A stretch of 51,090 bases of DNA from Angelakisella sp. (GCA_020024555.1 JAHHTQ010000012.1:1-51090); one strand, 5' to 3'. Shown: positions 25,973 through 34,831, numbered from the stretch's first letter. Program-made: numbers and translations. The notes: a model not told the origin generated them from the letters alone.

Positions 25973-26054
25973 TTTTTGTTTTTTATAATAAAAATTATAT
26001 TGCGACAAAATTAACAAAAAAGAATTTAAGTCAACTTAATTCTTTTACGCTCCC

Positions 26055-26117
26055 GGTGGGAGGAAAAAAAGAGCAAGAGCTCTAAATACCAAAAGGTATA
26101 AATCCGTTTATTACCAC
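26055..26117 (+). promoter_or_regulatory. Candidate L1 autoregulatory leader of rplA
   Basis: GGTGGGAGG (26055-26063) and CCGTTTATTACCAC (26104-26117) can form the GTGG/CCAC base with an asymmetric loop, the arrangement of L1 binding sites in rplK-rplA spacers of Firmicutes as I recall it. A small TACC-AAAA-GGTA hairpin lies between. Upstream at about 26031-26045 is an 11-bp hairpin with a short T-run. L1 would bind here and repress its own translation. Confidence 0.5.
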
Positions 26118-26170
26118 ATTATGTAATACTGTGTAGTAAGTATTATCAATTTAGGAGGAGAATTTTTAAA

Positions 26171-26881
26171 ATGAAACATGGTAAAAAATATGTAGATAGC
26201 TGTAAGCTATTTGAAGGAAAAACATACTTCGAAGTAAACGAAGCTATGGATATGTGTACAAAAACAAGTAAAGCTAAATTCGACGAGACAGTGGAAATTC
26301 ACGTTAAATTGGGCGTTGACTCACGTCACGCTGACCAACAGGTACGTGGTGCTGTTGTTTTGCCAAACGGTACAGGTAAAAAAGTACGCGTACTTGTATT
26401 TGCTAAACATGACGCTGCTGATGCTGCAAAAGCTGCCGGCGCTGAATATGTTGGCGCAGAAGAATACCTAGACAAAATCCTAAAAGAAAACTGGATGGAG
26501 TTCGATGTTGTTATCGCTTCACCTGATATGATGGGTGTTGTTGGTCGTGCTGCTAGGGTACTTGGACCACGTGGTCTAATGCCAAACCCAAAAGCAGGTA
26601 CAGTTACTCCTGACGTTGCACGTGCTGTTACAGAAGCAAAAGCAGGTAAAATTGAATACCGTTTGGATAAAACAAACATTATTCACTGCCCAATCGGTAA
26701 AGTAAGCTTTGGCGCTGAAAAATTGCAACAAAACTTTGATACAATAATGAACGCTATTATCAAAGCTAAACCGGCTGCCGCAAAAGGTCAATACGTTCGT
26801 TCTTGCGTTGTTGCTACAACAATGGGCCCTGGTATCAAACTAAACCCAGCAAAATTTTCAACAACAACAGTAACAGAATAA
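26171..26881 (+). CDS. rplA: 50S ribosomal protein L1
   Basis: 236 residues; forms the L1 stalk at the E site and represses its own mRNA. Typical segments: VEIHVKLGVDSRHADQQVRG, GLMPNPKAGTV and GKIEYRLDKTNIIHCPIGK. Ribosome site AGGAGGAG. rplJ and rplL, which normally follow, are absent; instead there is a terminator-like repeat and the hairpin element. Confidence 0.98.
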   Translation: MKHGKKYVDSCKLFEGKTYFEVNEAMDMCTKTSKAKFDETVEIHVKLGVDSRHADQQVRGAVVLPNGTGKKVRVLVFAKHDAADAAKAAGAEYVGAEEYLDKILKENWMEFDVVIASPDMMGVVGRAARVLGPRGLMPNPKAGTVTPDVARAVTEAKAGKIEYRLDKTNIIHCPIGKVSFGAEKLQQNFDTIMNAIIKAKPAAAKGQYVRSCVVATTMGPGIKLNPAKFSTTTVTE

Positions 26882-26898
26882 TATAAATTTTATATAGA

Positions 26899-26928
26899 AA
26901 ATCCCCTACATCTCGTGTAGGGGATTTT
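26899..26928 (+). terminator. rplA terminator / left flanking repeat of element copy 2
   Basis: A hairpin AAATCCCCTACA/TGTAGGGGATTT with a short loop and T-run, 17 nt after the rplA stop. The same 30 bp recurs at 27193-27222 with one mismatch. Confidence 0.85.
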
Positions 26929-27192
26929 AGTCTATTGAAAAACACTATTATCAGAAAAATATGCACAAATAAGATAATTTCAAAGAAACTTTTTCTCTTG
27001 CAAAAAGTTTCCTCTTTTGGCATAAATGCCAAAATTCACCTTTAAAAATGCGCTTGAACGGCAAAAGCGTTCCGTTTTCTGCGGAAAACGTCTTAGGCTC
27101 TGCCTAAGAACCGCAATTTTTTGAAAAAAATTGAGTAAAACTTTTATAAACTTCGTCATTATGAAGAATGAATATTCCTTTTTGACACGATG
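26929..27192. mobile_element. Multi-hairpin MITE-like element, copy 2
   Basis: About 264 bp. Core 26978-27147 is 170 nt, aligned gap-free to copy 1 with three differences; upstream part 26938-26977 aligns with one gap. The same six stem-loops are present; the seventh is reduced to CTTC/GAAG. Ends: ATTGAAAAACA on the left and TTTTTGACA on the right, an imperfect inverted pair. It sits between two copies of the rplA terminator. No protein-coding sense. Confidence 0.75.
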
Positions 27193-27222
27193 AAATCCCC
27201 TACATCTTGTGTAGGGGATTTT
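27193..27222 (+). terminator. Duplicated terminator / right flanking repeat of element copy 2
   Basis: A 30-bp copy of 26899-26928 (29 of 30 identical) followed by TTTTTTG. It can terminate any transcript that crosses the element. Confidence 0.85.
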
Positions 27223-27271
27223 TTGTTTTTCTCGAAAGTATAAATGTTAATATATAGTATACTTTATTTTA

Positions 27272-27300
27272 TTGAAAAAGTAATGTCTATATGCTATAAT
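27272..27300 (+). promoter_or_regulatory. Sigma-A promoter of the def-fmt operon
   Basis: TTGAAA (27272-27277), 17-nt spacer, TATAAT (27295-27300). A second TATAAT-like box lies near 27328. Leader about 110 nt. Confidence 0.65.
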
Positions 27301-27419
27301 AATTTCATTGCGTAATGTTATAATCAATATTTTATATAGTATAATATAAGAGGAGAACAAATTTGTCACATAGAAAAAATAAACGATATGATAAAGATAA
27401 AATAAGGAGAAACAATAAA

Positions 27420-27890
27420 ATGGCAAAGAGAGAAATGCGATATGAAGGCGATGAAGTTTTAAGTAAAAAGAGTAGACCTGTTGAAAGTTTTGATGAAAAA
27501 CTATGGAATTTACTTGATGATATGGCGGACACAATGAAAATGTATAATGGCGTAGGTCTTGCGGCTGTACAGGTTGGTATACTACGCAGAGTATTTATTG
27601 TAGATGTCGGTGATGGAATAACAGAGTTTATAAATCCTGAAATAATAGAGACAAGAGACAGTCAGACAGGACTTGAAGGTTGTCTTTCTTTCCCGGACCA
27701 ATTCGGCGAAGTGACAAGACCAAACATTGTAAAAGTTCGCGCATTTGACAGATTCGGCAAACCGTTTGAAAAAGAAGTGAGCGAGCTATATGCACGCGCG
27801 GTTTGCCACGAAAATGACCATTTGGACGGATATGTATTTAAGGACAGAGCAGACAGAATGCTCACACAAGAGGAGGCGGAAAATTATTAA
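27420..27890 (+). CDS. def: Peptide deformylase
   Basis: Removes the N-formyl group from new proteins. 156 residues from ATG 27420, chosen because AAGGAG precedes it at about 27403; an earlier in-frame TTG would add 19 basic residues. Motif 1 GVGLAAVQVG, motif 2 EGCLSFP (metal Cys) and motif 3 HENDH (HExxH) are intact. Followed at once by fmt, which does the reverse step on initiator tRNA. Confidence 0.96.
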   Translation: MAKREMRYEGDEVLSKKSRPVESFDEKLWNLLDDMADTMKMYNGVGLAAVQVGILRRVFIVDVGDGITEFINPEIIETRDSQTGLEGCLSFPDQFGEVTRPNIVKVRAFDRFGKPFEKEVSELYARAVCHENDHLDGYVFKDRADRMLTQEEAENY

Positions 27891-28806
27891 AGTCGTATTT
27901 ATGGGTACGCCCGATTTTGCCGTACCGTGCTTAAAAGCATTAATAGACAATCATTATGAGGTTTTGGCGGTAGTAAGCCAGCCTGATAAACCAAAGGGAC
28001 GTTCAATGACACTTTCCCCTACACCTGTAAAGGCTCTTGCGTTAGAGCACAATATACCTGTTTGGCAACCTACAAAATTGCGTGATGGCGTAGTATATAA
28101 TCAATTAAAAGAGTTAAATCCCGATATCATAGTAGTTGTTGCTTATGGCAGAATACTGCCAAAAGATATTTTGGACTTGCCAAAATACGGTTGTATTAAT
28201 ATACATGGTTCGCTTTTGCCAAAATACAGAGGTTCAGCCCCTATTCAGTGGTCGGTTATCAATGGTGAAAAGGTGACAGGCGTCACATCTATGTATCTTG
28301 CAGAGGGTATGGATACAGGTGATATGATACTGACATCAGAAACACCGATAGGCGAAAATGAGACATCAGGCGAGCTTTTTGAGAGACTTGCGCCTATTGG
28401 CGCGGATTGTTTGATAAAGACACTCAAAGCTATTGAAGATGGCGTAGCTCCACGTATAGAGCAAGAGCATAATAAAGCTACAATGGCTCCAATGCTTACA
28501 AAAGAGACAGGTCACATTGATTTTAACAAATCGGCGCAGGAAATACACAACCTTGTAAGAGGTACAAATCCTTGGCCAACAGCATATTTTACAGCATTTA
28601 ACGGTAAAGTAATAAAAGTATACAGTACAGAAGTTGTTGATAAAACAGGAGCAGTAGGCGAAATTTTAGAAAACAAGGAGCTTGTTGTTGCCTGTGGTGA
28701 ACAAGCTATTAAGCTAATATCAGTAAAACCTGAGGGAAAGGGACTTATTGACGGTTTTGCATATATGAATGGTGTAAGACTGAAAAAAGGGGACAAACTA
28801 ATATAA
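27886..28806 (+). CDS. fmt: Methionyl-tRNA formyltransferase
   Basis: Formylates Met-tRNAi with 10-formyl-THF. Family members begin M-K-(I/V)-V-F-M-G-T-P-D-F; here the matching codon at 27886 is ATT (or ATT at 27883), 6-9 nt after AGGAGG. The first in-frame ATGs are 27901, inside the first beta strand, and 27790, which lies deep in def with no ribosome site. Active-site segment NIHGSLLPKYRGSAPIQW and TGVTSMYLAEGMDTGDM are normal. About 306 residues. The start overlaps the def stop, so translation is coupled. Confidence 0.94.
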   Translation: MKVVFMGTPDFAVPCLKALIDNHYEVLAVVSQPDKPKGRSMTLSPTPVKALALEHNIPVWQPTKLRDGVVYNQLKELNPDIIVVVAYGRILPKDILDLPKYGCINIHGSLLPKYRGSAPIQWSVINGEKVTGVTSMYLAEGMDTGDMILTSETPIGENETSGELFERLAPIGADCLIKTLKAIEDGVAPRIEQEHNKATMAPMLTKETGHIDFNKSAQEIHNLVRGTNPWPTAYFTAFNGKVIKVYSTEVVDKTGAVGEILENKELVVACGEQAIKLISVKPEGKGLIDGFAYMNGVRLKKGDKLI

Positions 28807-28841
28807 GTATATTTATCAGTTTGCGGAAAGGATAATGTTTT

Positions 28842-29534
28842 ATGTATTATGGAATAGATTATACCTATATTATATACGTGATGCCGGCGCTCTTGTTTGC
28901 AATGTATGCGCAATTTATGGTAAATTCCAGATTTTCAAAATACAGCAAGGTATATTCACAAAGAGGTATGACCGGCGCGGAGGCTGCTCGCTTGATACTT
29001 GATAACAATGGTTTGCAGAATGTACAAATACGTCATATCAGCGGACATTTGAGCGACCACTATGACCCACGCACAAGGACGGTTAATTTGTCGGACAGCG
29101 TGTATTCATCAACATCTATTGCCTCAATAGGTGTTGCGGCGCACGAGGTAGGACATGCCATACAGCATGCAACAAACTATGCCCCTATGTCTATTCGTTC
29201 GGCAATAGTGCCTATTACCAATATAGGTTCTTCGCTTTCTATGCCACTGTTTATTATAGGACTTTTATTTAATTTTGACTTTTTGGCAGTTGCGGGAATT
29301 ATACTTTTTTCACTTGTGGCAATTTTTCAGTTGGTAACACTCCCTGTTGAGTTTAATGCAAGTAACAGAGCCTTACGTACGCTTGAAAGCTACAATATGT
29401 TAAGTGATGATGAACTTGGAAATACAAAAAAAGTATTGGGCGCGGCGGCTATGACATACGTAGCGGCACTGCTTACATCACTCGCGCAATTATTGAGACT
29501 ATTAGCTATTTTTGGAAGGAATAGGGACGATTAA
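28842..29534 (+). CDS. YugP-type zinc metallopeptidase
   Basis: A 230-residue membrane protein of the putative neutral zinc metallopeptidase family (YugP). N-terminal membrane helix, zinc motif HEVGH at 101-105, and two or three further membrane spans (TNIGSSLSMPLFIIGLLF, FLAVAGIILFSLVAIF) plus the conserved EFNASNRAL, whose Glu may be the third zinc ligand. Physiological substrate unknown. It is inserted in the fmt-rsmB part of the operon, common in clostridia. Confidence 0.9.
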   Translation: MYYGIDYTYIIYVMPALLFAMYAQFMVNSRFSKYSKVYSQRGMTGAEAARLILDNNGLQNVQIRHISGHLSDHYDPRTRTVNLSDSVYSSTSIASIGVAAHEVGHAIQHATNYAPMSIRSAIVPITNIGSSLSMPLFIIGLLFNFDFLAVAGIILFSLVAIFQLVTLPVEFNASNRALRTLESYNMLSDDELGNTKKVLGAAAMTYVAALLTSLAQLLRLLAIFGRNRDD

Positions 29535-29537
29535 TAT

Positions 29538-30824
29538 ATGATAAATGTACGCAGAAGTGTTTTTGATGCACTGGTTACAATGGAACAAAATAACAGCTAT
29601 TCAAATATTGTGCTGGACAGCGCGGTGAGTAAAATGGATAGCAGAGACAGAGCATTTTTTACAGTGCTTTTTTATGGAGTAATAGCAAAGAAAATACAAC
29701 TGTCGTATATTTTGGCACAGTACAGTACAAAGCCTTTTGATAAACTGTCAATCAATGTTCGGGTTGCTCTGATGTTGGGATTATATCAAATAATGTACGT
29801 AAACTCTGTACCGACATCAGCGGCGGTGAATGAAAGTGTTAATATCATAAAGAATGTAGGAGAGAGTAGCGCAAGCGGTTTCGTAAATGGAATTTTACGT
29901 TCTATTGACAGAATGAAGGCAAAATATGACAAGCCGAAAGACAAACAACTTGCGCTTTCAATAAAATACAGCGTGCCTATGCCACTTATTTCTCTGTGGA
30001 GAAAGAGCTATGGACACGAAAAAACGATGGAAATATTGGAAAACTTGGATACAGCTCCTGCGCTGTTTTTGACAGTAAATACAACAAAGATAAATCCTAA
30101 TTTATTCTTGGAAAATTTATTGAAAAGCGGTGTAGACGCTACCCTTTGCGGAAATTTCGGTGGCAAGGAAATAAAAAATTGCATTAAAGTAAGAAACAGT
30201 GGCGATGTTACAAAATTATATGGTTTTGATGAGGGGCTGTTTCATATTCAGGATATATCAAGCGTACTGTGCGCAAACAGTATGCCGATAAGAGAAAATA
30301 TGCGGATACTGGACGTATGTTCAGCACCGGGAGGAAAAGCCTTTACAATTTGTGAAAATATGTCGGATACGGGTGAAATAGTAGCTTGCGACATACATAA
30401 GCATCGTGTTAAACTGATAGACGACGGAGCAAAAAGACTTGGACTAAAAAGTATAAAGACAAGCGTACAAGACGCCTTGGTCTATAATGAAAATTTGGGA
30501 ATGTTTGACGCTGTGCTTTGTGACGCTCTTTGTTCTGGCTTTGGAATAATAAGAAGAAAGCCTGAAATCCGCTATAAAGATATAAAAGAGTGTGAAAAGA
30601 TAGTACAGATACAAAAAGATATTGCCGAAAATTGTCTTAAATATTTAAAAAAAGGCGGTACAATGGTTTATTCAACTTGTACGCTAAATCCACAGGAAAA
30701 TGAAAATGTTGTGGAATATTTAAAGGATAAATATAATAATCTTAAATTATTGGAAATGCAGACGATTTTACCCAGTGATATGGGAAACGATGGTTTTTTT
30801 TATGCAGTGTTAAAATATGAATAA
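29538..30824 (+). CDS. rsmB: 16S rRNA m5C967 methyltransferase RsmB
   Basis: 428 residues: an N-terminal NusB-like RNA-binding domain (about 1-135, VRRSVFDALVTME...DRAFFTVLFYG) and a SAM methyltransferase domain with DVCSAPGGKAFTICE. The catalytic Cys in YSTCTLNPQENE is present. Motif IV reads DALCSGFG instead of the usual DAPCSG: Leu replaces the Pro next to the Cys that helps release product. It starts 4 nt after the peptidase stop. Confidence 0.95.
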   Translation: MINVRRSVFDALVTMEQNNSYSNIVLDSAVSKMDSRDRAFFTVLFYGVIAKKIQLSYILAQYSTKPFDKLSINVRVALMLGLYQIMYVNSVPTSAAVNESVNIIKNVGESSASGFVNGILRSIDRMKAKYDKPKDKQLALSIKYSVPMPLISLWRKSYGHEKTMEILENLDTAPALFLTVNTTKINPNLFLENLLKSGVDATLCGNFGGKEIKNCIKVRNSGDVTKLYGFDEGLFHIQDISSVLCANSMPIRENMRILDVCSAPGGKAFTICENMSDTGEIVACDIHKHRVKLIDDGAKRLGLKSIKTSVQDALVYNENLGMFDAVLCDALCSGFGIIRRKPEIRYKDIKECEKIVQIQKDIAENCLKYLKKGGTMVYSTCTLNPQENENVVEYLKDKYNNLKLLEMQTILPSDMGNDGFFYAVLKYE

Positions 30825-30844
30825 AATAAGGGGAAATATAATCA

Positions 30845-31927
30845 GTGGGCGATAATATGAATATTAGAACAGATGAAATTCACAGTAAATACGATATTTC
30901 CTCTATGGATATAGATGAGATAACAGAATTTGTACAGAAAATAGGCGAGCCTAAATTCCGCGCAAAACAAATATATACATGGCTTAATGATAAACAGGTA
31001 AAAATATTTGATGAAATGACAAATTTATCAGTTGCATTAAGGGAAAAATTAAAAGAGACAGCGTTTATAACAGAAGTTTCGGCGTTACATAGATTGACTT
31101 CGCAAAAAGACGGAACAAATAAGTTTTTATTAAAACTCGGAGATAAAAACTGTATAGAGGCTGTATGGATGGAATATAAACATGGAGCAAGCCTTTGTAT
31201 ATCAACGCAAGTAGGTTGCAGACAAGGCTGTATGTTTTGCGCTTCAACACTTGGCGGGCTTGTACGCTCTTTGACAGCAGGCGAAATGCTCGGCGAAATA
31301 TATGAAGTTCAAAGACAGATGGGTAAACGTATTTCATCATTGGTGCTTATGGGAATTGGTGAACCGCTTGATAATTTTGATAATGTTATGAAATTTTTGG
31401 GCATACTATCATCAAAAGAAGGTCAAAATTTAAGTTTGCGTCACGTTTCTCTTTCGACTTGCGGCATAGTGCCGAATATATATAAATTGGCAGAGCTGAA
31501 AACAGGACTTACTTTGTCAGTATCTTTGCACGCGGCAAATAATGAAAAACGTTCAAAATTAATGCCTGTGAACCGTAGATATTCTATTGATGAGCTTATG
31601 ACAGCCTGCAAGGATTACTTTAAGATAACAGGACGCAGAATATCTTATGAATATGCTTTGATATTGGGTGAAAATGATAATAAAGAGAGCGCAGACGAAC
31701 TTTATAATTTATTAAAGGGACAGAACTGTCACATAAACCTTATTCCTGTAAATCCTGTAAAAGAACGGGGAACAAAGCGTGGAACAAAAGAAGATATACA
31801 AAAATTTGTAAAATATCTGGAAAATAAAGGAATGAACGTTACTGTTCGCAGAGAGCTTGGCAGTGATATAAATGCGGCTTGCGGACAGTTAAGACGAGAC
31901 TATGAAAATAAGATAAATGAGCAATGA
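30845..31927 (+). CDS. rlmN: 23S rRNA/tRNA (adenine-C2)-methyltransferase RlmN
   Basis: Radical SAM enzyme methylating A2503 of 23S rRNA and A37 of some tRNAs. 360 residues from GTG 30845 (AAGGGGA 10 nt upstream); ATG 30857 is an alternative. The cluster Cys are at 125, 129 and 132 (GCRQGCMFC). GEPLDNFDNV, SLSTCGIVPNI and the C-terminal catalytic Cys (NAACGQL) are in place. Confidence 0.97.
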   Translation: MGDNMNIRTDEIHSKYDISSMDIDEITEFVQKIGEPKFRAKQIYTWLNDKQVKIFDEMTNLSVALREKLKETAFITEVSALHRLTSQKDGTNKFLLKLGDKNCIEAVWMEYKHGASLCISTQVGCRQGCMFCASTLGGLVRSLTAGEMLGEIYEVQRQMGKRISSLVLMGIGEPLDNFDNVMKFLGILSSKEGQNLSLRHVSLSTCGIVPNIYKLAELKTGLTLSVSLHAANNEKRSKLMPVNRRYSIDELMTACKDYFKITGRRISYEYALILGENDNKESADELYNLLKGQNCHINLIPVNPVKERGTKRGTKEDIQKFVKYLENKGMNVTVRRELGSDINAACGQLRRDYENKINEQ

Positions 31928-31976
31928 CTTGTTTTTTTAGGATATAGAAATTTTCTATAAAGGAGTGTGGACTACT

Positions 31977-32708
31977 GTGTCGAAAGTATATGGTATAACC
32001 GATGTGGGACTGGTACGACAAAATAATGAGGATAACTACATTTGTAAAAAAATAGATGACAGTTTTATGTATGGTATAGTTTGTGACGGTATGGGTGGAG
32101 CCGTGGGTGGCGAACGCGCATCAAAGATGGCGTGTAGCGTTGCCGAAAATATTATCAATAATGGTTATAGGGAAGATATGGACGAAACTTCTTTATACAG
32201 AATGATAGACCTTGTGATAAAAAATTCAAATACAGCAGTTTATAACGAGAGTATGGAAAATCCTGATTTAAAAGGTATGGGAACCACTTTGGTTATGGCT
32301 GTTTGCAAGAATAATCGTTGCTATATAGCATCTGTCGGTGACAGCAGAGCTTATTTATACCGTGGCGGTACATTGGTACAGCTTACCAAAGATCACTCAT
32401 TGGTGCAAGAGCTTATTGATAAAAATGAGATTACTTACGAACAGGCGCTGACTCACCCTGCTAAAAATGTTATTACTCAGGCTGTCGGAATAAGTGATAA
32501 AGTTATGCCGTCATATCCTGAATGTGAACTCCAAAAAGATGACATTATTTTACTTTGTTCTGATGGACTTACAAATATGGTGTCAAATGAAGAAATAGGT
32601 ATTTTGGTAGATAGAATAAAAAATGGAGAGAATATAGAACTATTAATACAAAGAGCCAAAGAAAATGGCGGCAAAGACAATGTAACAGCGGTTATGTTAT
32701 ATGTTTAA
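31977..32708 (+). CDS. prpC: PP2C-type Ser/Thr protein phosphatase
   Basis: Partner of the PASTA kinase downstream; dephosphorylates kinase targets and the kinase. 243 residues. PP2C metal motifs: GLVRQNNEDNY, VCDGMGGAVGGE, SVGDSRAYL, LLCSDGLTNMV and GGKDNVTAV. The start is GTG 31977, 11 nt after AAAGGAG; an upstream GTG (31965) overlaps that site. 43 nt before prkC. Confidence 0.95.
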   Translation: MSKVYGITDVGLVRQNNEDNYICKKIDDSFMYGIVCDGMGGAVGGERASKMACSVAENIINNGYREDMDETSLYRMIDLVIKNSNTAVYNESMENPDLKGMGTTLVMAVCKNNRCYIASVGDSRAYLYRGGTLVQLTKDHSLVQELIDKNEITYEQALTHPAKNVITQAVGISDKVMPSYPECELQKDDIILLCSDGLTNMVSNEEIGILVDRIKNGENIELLIQRAKENGGKDNVTAVMLYV

Positions 32709-32751
32709 TATATGTGATAACTCTAAAAAAAGATTGAGGTGTTAAAACCCT

Positions 32752-34755
32752 ATGAATTATATAGGCAGTAAACTTGAAAACCGATATGTAATAGAAAATC
32801 TTATCGGTGTAGGTGGTATGGCTAATGTGTATAAAGGCTATGACACAAAAGAAAAAAGACCGGTGGCAATAAAGATACTTCGTGATGAATATGCTTCTAA
32901 TGCTGACTTTATACGTAGATTTCGTGATGAAAGTAAGGCTATATATTTACTAAATCACCCCAATATAGTTAAGATATACGATGTCATACTTAATACGCAA
33001 AATCCCGCAATAGTAATGGAATATGTAAGTGGTACAACTGTTAAAGAGTTTGTAGAGGAACATGGCAGACTGTCTGTTGACCAAACAATAAATTTAACAG
33101 TACAGCTTTTGCGTGCGTTGAGACACGCTCACGAAAACGGTATAGTTCATAGAGATATAAAACCGCAAAATATAATGGTTCCGGGTGACGGCACAGTAAA
33201 AGTTATGGACTTCGGTATTGCAAGGTTTACAATAGCGCAGTCAAGAACCATTACTGATACAGCTATCGGTTCGGTACACTATACAAGCCCCGAACAAGTA
33301 AAAGCAGACAGTAACATAGATTACAGAACTGATATATATTCAACAGGTATAATTATGTATGAGCTTCTTACAGGCAGACTTCCGTTTGATGCGGAGTCAC
33401 CTATAAAAATTGCGATGATGCATATTGAAAATACACCTGTACCACCATCTAAACTTAATCCGATAATTCCAAAAGGATTGGAAGAAATAGTTTTGAAGGC
33501 TATGGAAAAAAATCCAAACGACAGATATAATTCAGCTGATGAGATGATAAAAGACTTGGCGGTGATAGTGAACGATAAAACCGCAGTATTCGGATATGGA
33601 AAGCCCAACAAAACAAATACCGAAAATAAAATAAGTTCTGATAACGACAAGACAGAAATATTCAGTAAAATAAGAGGAGGGAAGACATTGGAAAAGCCAA
33701 ATAAAAAGGACGTAAGAAAACGAAAACCGAGAAAAAAGATTTCATTTTTAGGTATTCTTTTTGGCATAACCTGTGCTTTTGTCGTAGGCTCTTTCCTATA
33801 TGTAGGTTCGCTTGTTATGGAAAACAATCCGTTTGAGAAAGTTCCGGAAGTAGGTATGCCCGACCTTGTTGGATATGATTATAACGAAGTTATAAAAGAT
33901 AATAAATATGATGATTTTACTTTTGAATTGGAAGTTGAAGAATATAATTCACACTACGAAAAAGGAAAAATATACGAGCAATATCCAACTGCGGGTAAAA
34001 ATGTTAAAAAAGGTTCAACAATAAAATTAAAGGTAAGTAAGGGTGTAAGAACAATTCCTTTGCCTGACTTTATAAATAAAGAAGGTTCATTGACTCAGGC
34101 AAAACTGCAAGAAATGGGAATAAATGCTGAAATAGTCAATGTAAAAAGCGATAATACAAAAGAAGGATATATAGTTTCAACAGATCCTCCGGCAGGAAGT
34201 GAAGTTCCTGTTGGCAGTGTAATAACGCTTAATGTAAGTATCGGTAACGGTTCAAAGAAAGCAGTTGTGCCTGATGTTGTAACACTGGATATCGAGGACG
34301 CAAAGAGAATTATTGTAGAAAGCGGTTTCAAAGTAGGATATATAACAAAACGAAACGACCTTTTCCCGCTAAATGCAGTAATATCACAAACACCAAACTA
34401 CCCTGCGCCACTTCCGCTTGGTTCAAGAATAGACTTGGTTATATGCTCTGATGAGGAGACAGTGGAAGGTGAAAATAACAATGATATTATGATACTGTGT
34501 ATGCTTCCGCTGGATATAACAAAACAAGTTAAGCTTATGGTAGAAAATAATGGTTTTGTTCTTTCGGAAGAAAAAGTAGTTCCGAGTGATAAACGTACTG
34601 TAAGCATACAGGTTCCTCATTCGTTTGAAGACGCGAATATAAAAGTTATGATTAACGACCAACTGTATATGCACTATGTTATCAGATTTTCGCAAAACTC
34701 AGAGGTATATGAAACAGTGGTGGACCATTCATCAGACTTTGTTTTAAAAGAATAA
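32752..34755 (+). CDS. prkC: PASTA-domain Ser/Thr protein kinase
   Basis: Senses muropeptides or lipid II outside and phosphorylates division, wall and translation proteins inside. 667 residues. Kinase domain 10-270: GVGGMANVYKG loop, Lys41, HRDIKPQN (Asp135), DFG 153-155, then the T-loop. Basic linker, one membrane helix at about 332-355 (FLGILFGITCAFVVGSFLYVG), then three PASTA repeats (from about 365, 432 and 500). The last 100 residues (after DLVICSDEE) form a non-PASTA extracellular beta-rich end. Ends at a terminator before rsgA. Confidence 0.96.
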   Translation: MNYIGSKLENRYVIENLIGVGGMANVYKGYDTKEKRPVAIKILRDEYASNADFIRRFRDESKAIYLLNHPNIVKIYDVILNTQNPAIVMEYVSGTTVKEFVEEHGRLSVDQTINLTVQLLRALRHAHENGIVHRDIKPQNIMVPGDGTVKVMDFGIARFTIAQSRTITDTAIGSVHYTSPEQVKADSNIDYRTDIYSTGIIMYELLTGRLPFDAESPIKIAMMHIENTPVPPSKLNPIIPKGLEEIVLKAMEKNPNDRYNSADEMIKDLAVIVNDKTAVFGYGKPNKTNTENKISSDNDKTEIFSKIRGGKTLEKPNKKDVRKRKPRKKISFLGILFGITCAFVVGSFLYVGSLVMENNPFEKVPEVGMPDLVGYDYNEVIKDNKYDDFTFELEVEEYNSHYEKGKIYEQYPTAGKNVKKGSTIKLKVSKGVRTIPLPDFINKEGSLTQAKLQEMGINAEIVNVKSDNTKEGYIVSTDPPAGSEVPVGSVITLNVSIGNGSKKAVVPDVVTLDIEDAKRIIVESGFKVGYITKRNDLFPLNAVISQTPNYPAPLPLGSRIDLVICSDEETVEGENNNDIMILCMLPLDITKQVKLMVENNGFVLSEEKVVPSDKRTVSIQVPHSFEDANIKVMINDQLYMHYVIRFSQNSEVYETVVDHSSDFVLKE

Positions 34756-34759
34756 TATA

Positions 34760-34800
34760 AAAAAATCCCCACCACTTTTTGTATTGTGGGGGGATTTTTA
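34760..34800 (+). terminator. Terminator after prkC
   Basis: AAAAATCCCC with CCAC pairs to GTGG with GGGGATTTTT around loop TTTTTGTATT. It lies 5 nt after prkC and just ahead of the rsgA ribosome site, so rsgA-thiN would rely on read-through or its own start. Confidence 0.8.
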
Positions 34801-34831
34801 CTATATAAACCATAATGGAGGATTTTTTGCT

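Noticed and set aside
27790..27885. ATG 27790 as the fmt start
   Set aside because: It would add 32 residues not found in Fmt proteins, overlaps def by 100 nt and has no ribosome site.
34784..34831. Longer rsgA start upstream of TTG 34832
   Set aside because: That part runs through the prkC terminator and lies before the ATGGAGGA ribosome site.
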